Source: Chloroflexota bacterium
Lineage (GTDB): Bacteria; Chloroflexota; UBA6077; CF-72
Length of the DNA: 5,400 bases
Assembly: GCA_019242065.1 (NCBI GenBank)
Contig: JAFAWJ010000386.1
Coordinates: forward strand, 1 to 5,400
Direction: 5' to 3'
Below the pieces are notes generated by a model. It was not told where the DNA came from, searched no databases, and worked only from the letters and a program-made list of their open reading frames with translations. The position numbers and the translations under genes were made by a program. Below, piece after piece: positions 1 to 5,400 of this stretch. Every line of letters starts with the position of its first letter. The stretch's first letter is position 1.

Positions 1-103
1 CCTCGCGCACCAGCCGCACCTCGGCGGCCGGGCTTCGATCGATCTCCAGCCACGGCTCGAGCTCGCGTCGACGCCGCACCAGCTGTTCGACCAGCAACTG
101 CAT
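1..103 (-). CDS. Start of an unrecognised gene, cut by the left window edge
   Basis: An ATG at 103 to 101 opens a frame that runs without a stop to the window edge, giving 34 residues. The protein begins MQLLVEQLVRRRRELEPW and continues with an acidic and arginine-rich, probably helical stretch ending near EVRLVRE. The start is supported by its context. The UbiB-like gene stops (TAG at 111 to 109) only 5 bases before this ATG, and the minus-strand sequence AGGTAGGG (114 to 107), which overlaps that stop, can serve as the ribosome binding site. This tight spacing suggests translation coupled to the UbiB-like gene within one operon. No signal peptide or membrane segment appears in the visible part. 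I do not recognise the family, and too little is present to assign a function. Confidence 0.6.
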   Translation of the reverse strand, partial: MQLLVEQLVRRRRELEPWLEIDRSPAAEVRLVRE

Positions 104-106
104 GCG

Positions 107-114
107 CCCTACCT
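107..114 (-). promoter_or_regulatory. Ribosome binding site of the left-edge gene
   Basis: The minus strand reads AGGTAGGG followed by CGC and then the ATG at 103. The AGG lies 8 bases before the start codon. The site contains the TAG stop of the upstream UbiB-like gene, so terminating ribosomes would be placed on it. This is the main support for choosing the ATG at 103. Confidence 0.45.
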
Positions 115-1803
115 GCTGACCAGACCCCGCAGGTTGTGCATAAAGGCCAGGATCAGCAGCACGAGGACGCCCAGCAGCATCAGGTGGACCCATTCGAAAG
201 GCAGACCAGAAGGCGAGTGGCTGCGGGCATCGTTTGGATCGGCCAGGACGTAGTACAGCAGGCCGCCGATCAGCAGCATGCCGATACCCAGCGCGATCGC
301 GCGGTCACGCAACGTACGCAGGCTGTGCTGGAAGCCGAAGTAGGTGCCGACGAGCGACTCGATGAGCGGCTGTTGCTGCTCCAGGTACTCCACAAACTGG
401 AGTCCGCGGCTCACCTGCTGACTGATCTCGAAGACGCGACTCATGGCCAGCCGCGGGTCCACCCACTCTTCGGCACGCCGCCGCAGCAGCTTGCCGAAGA
501 ACTGACGCGCGACGGCGGGCAGGTTGTAGTCGGTCGCGAGCTGATGGCGCAGGCTGCCGAGCATGACCAGCATCCGTAGAAACGCCACGATCTCACCCGA
601 CAGGACCAGGTGGCTGCCCTGGACCGTCTCCATGATCTCGACGGCGAGCGCGGTGTACGGATTCTGCGGCACCACGCCGGTGGTCGCCCAGGTGTCGCCG
701 TCGGTGACCGTGGCCACGCCATACAGAAAACCTTCGTGGATGCGTTCGAGCTGGCGCTGCGCTCTGGCGGTATTGGTCGCAGACGTGGGCGACAGCCAGC
801 GCATGAGCTCCTTCACCGCGGGCTCGACTTCGCGCTGAAACAGGAGCCAGCTATAGCGCGTCAGAGAGTCGCGCACGGTCTCTGACAGGCGGCCGACCAT
901 TCCAAAGTCGACATAGCCGATGGCGTTGCCAGGTAGCACGAACAGATTCGCCGGGTGCAGGTCCGAGTGGAAACACCCGTAGACGTACACCTGGTTGAGC
1001 ATGTTCCAGTCGAGGTGCCGCACGATCTGCTGGAGGTCGTAGCCACGCGACCGCAGGTCCTGGAGATAGGCGGAGTCGCCCAGGCGGACCGCGACGACGA
1101 TGTCGATCAGGGGGATGCCATCCAGCAGCTCGGTGGTCAGCACCCGCGATGTGGTGTAGCCGCGGTGGACGCGCGGGATGCGCTCGAGCTTTTCGTCCCG
1201 CGCGTTTTCGTACAGCAACAGCGCCTGGCGGGCTTCGAGCAGATAGTCGAGCTCGTCGTTCGTCCAGCGCGCAAACTCGTCGATCAATTGTCTGGTCTGC
1301 GTGGCGCCGAAGACCCGCACGAAGTCGAGCAGCGGCGTCACCGCGTACATCAGGTCGATGTCCGCGCGCATGACATCGCGAATGTGCGGACGCTGGACTT
1401 TGACCGCGACGCGCTCGCCGCTCTTCAGCGTCGCGCGATGCACCTGCCCAATCGATGCCGACGCGAACGGCACTGGCTCGAACGTGCTGAAGACGGCGTC
1501 CGGCACCCCACCGAGCTCCTGACGGACGATCTCTCGCACGTCGGCGTACGGAAAGGGCTGAACCGCGTTCAGGAGCTTGAGCAGCTCCTCACAATAGGCG
1601 GCTGGCAGCAGATCGAAGCGCAGCGCCAGCATCTGGCCGAGCTTGATCCACGCGCCACCCAGCTGCTCGAGCGCCGCGCGGGTGCGTTCGGCACCCGGGC
1701 GCGGCTGCGTCCGGCGCAGCGGCAGCGCCGGAATGATGAACCAGCGCGTGATGACGCACACGACCTGCCATGTGCGCTGGGCGCGACGCAGAATGCGTCT
1801 CAC
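109..1803 (-). CDS. AarF/UbiB/ABC1 (COQ8-type) kinase-like membrane protein
   Basis: This 564-residue protein has the full ABC1/UbiB atypical kinase signature. Visible in order are the KxGQ motif KLGQ (54-57), the modified nucleotide loop ASASIGQVH (114-122), the invariant lysine in VAVKVQRP (K135), the ExD motif in DELD (E184, D186), the catalytic loop HSDLHPAN (279-286) and the metal-binding DFG (299-301). Two hydrophobic helices close the protein (about 504-520 and 538-555), as in UbiB/COQ8 membrane anchors. Length and motif order are normal and no key residue is missing. UbiB/COQ8 proteins are ATPases or kinases needed for ubiquinone lipid synthesis. In organisms with other quinones the exact role is unsettled, so I give no gene symbol. 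The start is GTG at 1803; an in-frame TGA at 1809 to 1807 rules out anything upstream. The nearby GAGG is only one base from this GTG, so a start at codon 15 (also GTG) is possible. The gene lies 23 bp after the small unknown gene and 5 bp before the next. Confidence 0.93.
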   Translation of the reverse strand: MRRILRRAQRTWQVVCVITRWFIIPALPLRRTQPRPGAERTRAALEQLGGAWIKLGQMLALRFDLLPAAYCEELLKLLNAVQPFPYADVREIVRQELGGVPDAVFSTFEPVPFASASIGQVHRATLKSGERVAVKVQRPHIRDVMRADIDLMYAVTPLLDFVRVFGATQTRQLIDEFARWTNDELDYLLEARQALLLYENARDEKLERIPRVHRGYTTSRVLTTELLDGIPLIDIVVAVRLGDSAYLQDLRSRGYDLQQIVRHLDWNMLNQVYVYGCFHSDLHPANLFVLPGNAIGYVDFGMVGRLSETVRDSLTRYSWLLFQREVEPAVKELMRWLSPTSATNTARAQRQLERIHEGFLYGVATVTDGDTWATTGVVPQNPYTALAVEIMETVQGSHLVLSGEIVAFLRMLVMLGSLRHQLATDYNLPAVARQFFGKLLRRRAEEWVDPRLAMSRVFEISQQVSRGLQFVEYLEQQQPLIESLVGTYFGFQHSLRTLRDRAIALGIGMLLIGGLLYYVLADPNDARSHSPSGLPFEWVHLMLLGVLVLLILAFMHNLRGLVSR

Positions 1804-1826
1804 GCCTCAGGGTCTCAACTCGTCTG

Positions 1827-2324
1827 CTACTCGCTTCCGCCCGCGGAACCGCTCTCTTTCTCGGACCCGATCTGGCGCGCATCGTCGTCGAGGGCGATGC
1901 GGCGTCGCGCGGGTCGGCTGGCGTACTCGTCCTCCCAGTCACGCCCAGCCTGGATCAACTGGTCGAAGACGTCGCGCATGGACAGATTCAGCACCATGCT
2001 GAAGGCACCTTCGGCCGCCAGCTGCGCCTCACGCGCATAGCGCTGCATGAGGAACCAGCGCGGTTCACCCGAGCCCTGACCCGAGCCAGCGCTCGCCGCG
2101 CCCGCACCGGACAGACGGCGGCCACGCTCACGCGCAGCCCAGTCCGACTTCTGGGCGGGCGTCGGTCCGCGCAGCCACGCTTCGCGGCGTTGACGTTCGT
2201 GTTGCGCCCATGCCTCGACTTCGGCGTCGGTCGGCCCCACATCGGCGGAACCTGGATCGACCTCGATCGCATCGTCTGGGGCGTTGGCAGATGCTTCGGG
2301 TTGGCTTGGCATGCTGTGTGTCAC
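1827..2324 (-). CDS. Hypothetical protein with duplicated Trp/Arg motif, upstream of the UbiB-like gene
   Basis: This frame encodes 165 residues of a family I do not recognise. The N-terminus (1-32) is acidic and probably disordered. Residues 34-71 look helical and carry a motif twice with the same spacing, W39-A-x-x-E-R-x-R-R47 and W62-A-x-x-E-R-x-R-R70. A Gly/Ser/Ala linker follows (72-87), then a second helical block (88-138) with the hydrophobic stretch AFSMVLNLSMRDVFDQL, and a charged, Ser/Gly-rich tail. There is no signal peptide and no convincing membrane segment, so it is probably cytosolic or peripheral. The start is taken as GTG at 2324, with GAGG 2 bases upstream. An ATG at codon 5 (2312 to 2310) is the alternative, giving 161 residues. 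The TAG stop is 23 bp before the UbiB-like start, which suggests one transcript. That the frame is real rests on its position in the operon and its domain-like layout, not on homology. Confidence 0.7.
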   Translation of the reverse strand: MTHSMPSQPEASANAPDDAIEVDPGSADVGPTDAEVEAWAQHERQRREAWLRGPTPAQKSDWAARERGRRLSGAGAASAGSGQGSGEPRWFLMQRYAREAQLAAEGAFSMVLNLSMRDVFDQLIQAGRDWEDEYASRPARRRIALDDDARQIGSEKESGSAGGSE

Positions 2325-2415
2325 ATCCTCACGGCTTCGGTCGAACGGGAATCATCCGCGTCTACCACACCCCGATGATAGTCGTTGGCGTCCCCCGACG
2401 CGCGCCGACGGGCGG
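2325..2415 (-). promoter_or_regulatory. Spacer with possible weak promoter for the small-protein/UbiB operon
   Basis: This 91-bp gap separates the ABC transporter stop from the next minus-strand gene. On the minus strand TATCAT (2380 to 2375) matches five of six bases of a sigma-70 -10 box and would place the transcript start about 44 bases before the GTG. No acceptable -35 hexamer is seen at the usual distance. The arms ATCATC (2351-2356) and GATGAT (2374-2379) form an inverted repeat with a 17-base loop. I see no GC-rich hairpin followed by a T run, so there is no evident intrinsic terminator after the transporter, and read-through is possible. Confidence 0.22.
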
Positions 2416-4167
2416 TCAGGCTGCCATGGCGGGCAACTCGGGGGCGTCGACGGTGGCGCGGTCGAGGGTGATATGCCGCGTGTGGAAGTCGGCAACGCCC
2501 TTGCGATGTGCGATGCTGACGATGGCCGTCTCGGGCAGACGGCACTTGAGCAGCGTGTAGAGCTGCTGCTCGGAGTCGTCGTCAAGGGCCGCGGTCGCCT
2601 CGTCCAGGAACAGCCAGTCAGGCCGCTGGAGGATCGCGCGCGCGATGGCCAGCCGCTGCTGCTCGCCGCCGCTCATTTGCAGACTCCAGTTGTCCTCGGC
2701 GTCCAATCGATCGGCAAACGCGCCCAACCCGACCGCTTCGAGCGTCTCACGGATCGCCGCGTCGTCGATCTTGGCAGAAGCGCTCGAGGCGGGGTAGAGC
2801 GCCACGTCCCGCAAGGACGCAATCGGCAGGTACGGTCGCTGAGGCAGGAACAACAGGTGCGCATCGCGCGGGACGTGCACTTCACCCCTGCCAAACGGCC
2901 AGATGCCCGCCAGGGCGCGGAAGAGCGTGCTCTTGCCCACGCCAGTCGGACCGCTGATCAACACCCGTTCGCCCGGCTCGACGGTGAGGCTCAGATCGGG
3001 CACGACCACCCGACCGTCCGGCAGCGCCAGCTCCAGCTTCTCGGCGCTCACCGCCGCGTGGCCATTGGCCACCACGCTGATGCCCGCGTGCTGAGTCGCC
3101 TGGACACGCGCCGCTTCCATGGTGTCCTGGAACGTGAGCAGACGGTCGACGGTCGCCTTCCAGTCGGCCAGCGACCCGTAGCTCTCGACGAACCACGACA
3201 GGGCGCCCTGGACCTGGCCAAACGCGTTGCCAATCTGGGTCAGGACGCCCAGGCTAATCGCGCCAGTGAAGTAGCGTGGCGCGGCGACCAGGATCGGGAA
3301 AATATCGGCCATCTGGTCGTAGCCCGTGGTCAGGAAGGTCAGGTTCTTGGTGTAGCGCATCAACTGCCACCAGTTGGCGCGGATGCGATCCACACGCGAA
3401 TCGAGATCGCGTCGCTCGGTGCCTTCGCCGCCGTACAGCGCCACACCCTCGGAGTTCTCGCGCAGCCGGACCAGGCCAAAGCGCAGGTCCGCTTCGACGC
3501 GCTGCTGCTGGAAGTTGAGACGAATCAGCGGGCGGCCGACGAAATGCGTCAACACGCTGCCGACGATCGCGTACAGAATCGCCACCCAGACCATGTAGCC
3601 GGGAATTTCGAGGCTCACATCGCCCAGGCTGAGCGCGATCGGTCCGGAAATGACCCACAGGATGCCAATAAAGGAGACCAGCGTCACCACCGATCCCAGC
3701 AGACCGAACACCAGGGTCAGGGTGTTGAAGGCGAACATGCGCAGGTCTTCGGCGATGCGCTGGTCGGGGTTATCGGCGCGTGCCTGGCCGACTTCGAGCT
3801 GGTAATAGGCATGTCCGTCGAACCAGCGGTCGAGGAAGTGGCGCGTCAGCCAGATCCGCCACCGCATCTGCAGCATCTGGGTGAAATACAGACGGAAGAC
3901 GGCGCCGACGATGAAGATCGCCGCCAGCACCGAGAATCTCAGCAGCAGCGGACCGAAGGACGCGAAGTCCTTGTTCTGGATGGCCTCGAAGAATTCGCGG
4001 TTCCAGTCGTTGAGCAGGACGTTGAGAAAGACGAGGCCCAGGGTCAGGGCGGTGACGAGGGCCAGCAGCGCGCGGGCGGCCCAGCGCTCTTCAGACGACC
4101 AGTAGGGCGCGGCGAGTTTCCAGGCTCGCCGCGAAAAATGCCAGGTGTGAGCGATTCGCGTGAACAT
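2416..4167 (-). CDS. ABC transporter, fused permease and ATPase, SbmA/BacA-YddA-Rv1819c (ABCD-like) family
   Basis: This 583-residue protein is a half-transporter with an N-terminal membrane domain and a C-terminal ATPase, so it should work as a homodimer in the cytoplasmic membrane. The membrane domain carries family hallmarks: LLNDWNREFFEAIQNKDF (51-68) and NPDQRIAEDLRMF (133-145). Hydrophobic segments lie near 31-52, 72-95, 148-175 and 189-210, with one or two more around 285-315. The ATPase has Walker A GPTGVGKST (406-414), the Q-loop glutamine in LPQRPYLP (Q443), signature MSGGEQQ (498-504), Walker B LFLDEA (519-524) with catalytic E523, a D-loop (AALDDDS) and the switch histidine H554. 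All are intact. Relatives such as mycobacterial Rv1819c import vitamin B12 and other hydrophilic solutes, and SbmA/BacA take up peptides, but the substrate here is not readable. ATG 4167 is the only standard start after an in-frame TGA (4203 to 4201), and no Shine-Dalgarno sequence precedes it. Confidence 0.93.
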   Translation of the reverse strand: MFTRIAHTWHFSRRAWKLAAPYWSSEERWAARALLALVTALTLGLVFLNVLLNDWNREFFEAIQNKDFASFGPLLLRFSVLAAIFIVGAVFRLYFTQMLQMRWRIWLTRHFLDRWFDGHAYYQLEVGQARADNPDQRIAEDLRMFAFNTLTLVFGLLGSVVTLVSFIGILWVISGPIALSLGDVSLEIPGYMVWVAILYAIVGSVLTHFVGRPLIRLNFQQQRVEADLRFGLVRLRENSEGVALYGGEGTERRDLDSRVDRIRANWWQLMRYTKNLTFLTTGYDQMADIFPILVAAPRYFTGAISLGVLTQIGNAFGQVQGALSWFVESYGSLADWKATVDRLLTFQDTMEAARVQATQHAGISVVANGHAAVSAEKLELALPDGRVVVPDLSLTVEPGERVLISGPTGVGKSTLFRALAGIWPFGRGEVHVPRDAHLLFLPQRPYLPIASLRDVALYPASSASAKIDDAAIRETLEAVGLGAFADRLDAEDNWSLQMSGGEQQRLAIARAILQRPDWLFLDEATAALDDDSEQQLYTLLKCRLPETAIVSIAHRKGVADFHTRHITLDRATVDAPELPAMAA

Positions 4168-4327
4168 GCTTGTGTGAGGCGAACCGTATCCAACCCCCCG
4201 TCACCTGACGACGAATTCGCCCCGAGGCCGGCGGCACCCCAACTGTCACCTTGCCGGAATCTTTTAGAAGCATGACTTCTCGACAGTCAGGATGTCACCA
4301 ATCACGACCCTGAACCCGCGCTGCAGA
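4168..4327. other. Intergenic region upstream of the ABC transporter
   Basis: This 160-bp stretch lies between the hydrolase stop and the transporter ATG. It contains a near-palindrome, AGAAG-N5-CTTCT, at 4266-4280. On the minus strand CTGACT stands 17 bases before CTAAAA across this palindrome, but the second hexamer is a poor -10, so I do not claim a promoter. There is no purine-rich ribosome binding site close to the transporter start; the bases before it read CCTCACACAAGC. No hairpin with a following T run is seen after the hydrolase. A short frame starting at 4273 overlaps the transporter start in another phase and shows no protein features. Confidence 0.4.
4266..4280. repeat. Short inverted repeat AGAAG-N5-CTTCT
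   Basis: Five-base arms AGAAG and CTTCT flank CATGA, about 100 bp upstream of the transporter start. It could be an operator half-site pair or a minor hairpin. The arms are short enough to arise by chance, and no T run follows on either strand to make it a terminator. Confidence 0.25.
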
Positions 4328-5098
4328 TCAGCCCGCTCGTTGACCCGCCGCAGCGGGCTGGTGGGCACCAAGGAACCTGCGAATGTGCGCGACCGCCTCG
4401 GCCTTCTGCTCTGGCGTCTCCTTCCACGGATACAGGCTCACCTCGGAATTGGGCGCCAATCGCGCACTTTCCATCGCCACCGCATACGGATGCGCGGCCA
4501 CGTCATCAGGCAGGATCAGCACCGGCGTCTGACAGCCCCGCACGAAATCCCGAGTTACGGTAAACACAAAGTCAGGATTGGTGCGGTACATCGAGTTGAG
4601 GAACGCCTCGACCATCGCCTGGCTGATCTCCGGCCGTCCCGACCGCAGGCCAGGCGCCCACCCGTTGATGTTGTTGTTGTAGAAGAGGTCCGGCTGCTCA
4701 GGACGGAACCCGCTCGGCTGGGCCAGCACCGCCGCGACGATCCGCTCTGGTACGCGTCGCAAGAGATTCCAGATGAACGGCCCGCCGATGCAGAAGCCGA
4801 GCACCATGAACTCGCCGATGCCCAGGTGATCCATCAAGCCGATCTGGTCGTCGGCGTACGCATCCCAGGGCCGATCGACCTCGAGCGGACCCGTGGACTG
4901 CCCACCGTTGGCATTGCGCAGGTCCATCGTGATGCAGCGGTAGGTATCTTTGAGCTCGTCGACCGCGTTGAACGGCGCATTGCCAGTGAAGAACCCGATG
5001 TTCGAGTTCAGGCCGCCGCCGGCGATGATCAGCAGCGGGAAGCCCGTGCCTGCCTCCTCGTAGTGAATGCGAACGTCGTCGGTTTCGTAGAAAGGCAT
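4328..5098 (-). CDS. Alpha/beta hydrolase with a cysteine nucleophile elbow (G-F-C-I-G-G)
   Basis: This 256-residue protein has the alpha/beta-hydrolase fold order. A hydrophobic strand leads into AGGG (26-29), the likely oxyanion region. A DLRNANGGQS segment (59-68) corresponds to the common D-x-R-G-x-G-x-S loop. The nucleophile elbow is VLGFCIGGP (99-107), with cysteine C103 where most members have serine. The acid region is ILPDD (195-199), followed by AHP with H203. Where most relatives carry the catalytic histidine (usually G-H-x-x-x-x-E-x-P), this one reads PWKETPE (224-230); the remaining late histidines are H238 and H246. Cysteine elbows are known in dienelactone hydrolases, but no other feature points to that substrate, so the reaction is left open. 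No signal peptide is seen; it is probably cytosolic. The ATG at 5098 follows AAGGAG by 8 bases. The gene stands alone on its strand side and is divergent from the XRE-type gene. Confidence 0.9.
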   Translation of the reverse strand: MPFYETDDVRIHYEEAGTGFPLLIIAGGGLNSNIGFFTGNAPFNAVDELKDTYRCITMDLRNANGGQSTGPLEVDRPWDAYADDQIGLMDHLGIGEFMVLGFCIGGPFIWNLLRRVPERIVAAVLAQPSGFRPEQPDLFYNNNINGWAPGLRSGRPEISQAMVEAFLNSMYRTNPDFVFTVTRDFVRGCQTPVLILPDDVAAHPYAVAMESARLAPNSEVSLYPWKETPEQKAEAVAHIRRFLGAHQPAAAGQRAG

Positions 5099-5106
5099 GC
5101 CGCATA

Positions 5107-5112
5107 CTCCTT
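5107..5112 (-). promoter_or_regulatory. Ribosome binding site of the alpha/beta hydrolase
   Basis: The minus strand reads AAGGAG, then eight bases (TATGCGGC), then the ATG at 5098. This is the strongest Shine-Dalgarno sequence in the window. It decides between two nearby ATGs in different frames, because the other (5106 to 5104) is only one base from AAGGAG and would give an unrecognisable product. Confidence 0.75.
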
Positions 5113-5135
5113 GAGCTATCGAGCGTCAGACCTAG

Positions 5136-5141
5136 ATTATC
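5136..5141 (-). promoter_or_regulatory. Candidate -10 box for the hydrolase
   Basis: The minus strand reads GATAAT, five of six matches to TATAAT, in an AT-richer patch within GC-rich DNA. It would start a transcript about 30 bases before the hydrolase ATG, leaving room for the ribosome binding site. No good -35 hexamer is seen 16-18 bases upstream (the sequence there is about TTCCCG), so this is only a candidate. Confidence 0.3.
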
Positions 5142-5191
5142 CACCGCTTCCGCAAGGGCGGGAATCCGCGTAGTGAAGTATCAGGTACATT

Positions 5192-5218
5192 TCGACAGGC
5201 AAGGCATCAGAGTAAGCT
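5192..5218 (+). promoter_or_regulatory. Weak candidate promoter for the XRE-type gene
   Basis: The plus strand has TCGACA (5192-5197), five of six matches to TTGACA, then 15 bases and TAAGCT (5213-5218), which keeps the TA and final T of a -10 box. The spacer is short and the -10 poor. It would give a leader of roughly 10-15 bases before the GTG at 5238. Confidence 0.18.
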
Positions 5219-5237
5219 GTGGCTCGGGTGCCGGCTG

Positions 5238-5400
5238 GTGACTCGCGACTCGCGACTGACGACGCGTGAAACATTCGCCGGCCTGACCTTGCGCCTGCGC
5301 GGGCGAACAGGTCTCACCCAGCTCGAGATCGCCACGCAGCTGGGCGTCCACGTGCACTCGGTCCAGCTCTGGGAAGGCGGCACCAGTCGCCCCAACGCGC
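5238..5400 (+). CDS. N-terminus of an XRE (Cro/C1-type) helix-turn-helix protein, cut by the right window edge
   Basis: The plus-strand frame beginning with GTG at 5238 is open to the window end, giving 54 codons. Residues 13-52 match the Cro/C1-type helix-turn-helix pattern. After FAGLTLRLRGRTGLTQ comes the first helix (LEIATQLGV, 29-37), then a recognition helix region (HVHSVQLWEGG, 38-48), then a proline at 52. GLTQ, the A-x-x-L-G-V turn and W-E-x-G are the diagnostic positions. Such a domain binds DNA. Here it sits within about 15 residues of the N-terminus, so the protein may be a small regulator or the head of a larger one. Some large STAND/NB-ARC plus WD40 proteins begin with a similar RGRTGLTQ-type domain, but nothing visible decides this. 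An in-frame TAG at 5133-5135 bounds the start, and GTG 5238 is the first standard start after it. No clear Shine-Dalgarno sequence precedes it. Confidence 0.72.
   Translation, partial: MTRDSRLTTRETFAGLTLRLRGRTGLTQLEIATQLGVHVHSVQLWEGGTSRPNA
5240..5260 (+). repeat. Short tandem repeat of 7 bases (GACTCGC) at the start of the XRE-type gene
   Basis: GACTCGC occurs twice in direct succession (5240-5246 and 5247-5253), followed by a degenerate third copy, GACTGAC (5254-5260). It lies in the first codons after the proposed GTG start and encodes low-information residues (TRDSRLT), so it could instead belong to the leader if the true start is further downstream. Confidence 0.4.

Noticed and set aside
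955..2040. Open frame of 361 codons on the plus strand opposite the UbiB-like gene and the small unknown gene
   Set aside because: It spans two minus-strand genes and their gap, and its composition (Arg, Gln, Val, Asp, His) is that of a reverse-complement artefact. The opposite frame has a full kinase signature.
4091..4273. Small minus-strand frame overlapping the start of the transporter in another phase
   Set aside because: Its 60-residue product has no recognisable features, no ribosome binding site was seen, and about half of it lies inside the transporter gene.
2284..4275. Long open frame of 663 codons on the plus strand, opposite the ABC transporter
   Set aside because: Its product is rich in Gln, Arg, His, Asp and Glu with no recognisable motif, while the opposite strand carries a complete ABC transporter. 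It is the expected antisense shadow of a GC-rich gene.
4698..5144. Minus-strand frame of 148 codons overlapping the hydrolase
   Set aside because: It is a shifted-phase shadow of the hydrolase. Its start near 5144 or 5106 is not correctly spaced from AAGGAG, and the product is Arg-rich low-complexity sequence.
5148..5164. Hairpin TTCCGC-AAGG-GCGGGAA as a terminator
   Set aside because: The stem is short with a bulged G, there is no T run on either strand, and it lies upstream of both divergent genes where no terminator is expected.
4292..5173. Open frame of 293 codons on the plus strand opposite the hydrolase
   Set aside because: The minus strand encodes a coherent alpha/beta hydrolase with a strong ribosome binding site, and the plus-strand product has no domain features.
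5207..5395. Minus-strand frame of 62 codons at the right edge
   Set aside because: It is antisense to the helix-turn-helix coding frame, which matches a known domain pattern; the minus-strand product includes repeat-derived Ser/Arg/Val residues only.

Overview
The window looks like ordinary chromosomal DNA from a high-GC bacterium. Codons end mostly in G or C, and the GC-rich coding strands leave long open antisense frames. The lineage cannot be fixed from the sequence. The style of the right-edge helix-turn-helix protein (RGRTGLTQ...LWEGG...P) and the acidic, Trp/Arg-rich small protein recall Chloroflexota. That is an impression from memory, not a search result. No rRNA, tRNA, CRISPR array, insertion sequence or transposase was seen.

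Layout. Five genes lie on the minus strand and are described here from right to left, in transcription order. (a) An alpha/beta hydrolase (5098 to 4328) has a cysteine at the nucleophile elbow and a good Shine-Dalgarno sequence. (b) After 160 bp comes a 583-residue ABC transporter (4167 to 2416) of the SbmA/BacA-YddA-Rv1819c-ABCD type, with membrane and ATPase domains fused. (c) After 91 bp comes a 165-residue protein of unknown function (2324 to 1827) with a duplicated Trp/Arg motif. (d) After 23 bp comes an AarF/UbiB/ABC1 kinase-like protein (1803 to 109). (e) After 5 bp an unrecognised gene starts at 103 and leaves the window. At the right edge one gene points the other way. It is on the plus strand, starts at about 5238, and has a Cro/C1-type (XRE) helix-turn-helix within its first 54 codons.

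How they may work together. The small protein, the UbiB-like protein and the left-edge gene are spaced like one operon. UbiB/COQ8 proteins act at membranes in isoprenoid-quinone lipid metabolism, so the two unknown neighbours could be accessory to it; this is inference. The ABC transporter and the hydrolase each have their own leader region and may be separate units. The hydrolase and the XRE-type gene are divergent across a 139-bp spacer, which would allow shared regulation. I see no clear evidence of a new multi-gene system. The points most worth a second look are the non-canonical catalytic residues of the hydrolase, the repeated motif in the unknown protein, and the identity of the XRE-headed protein cut off at the right edge.
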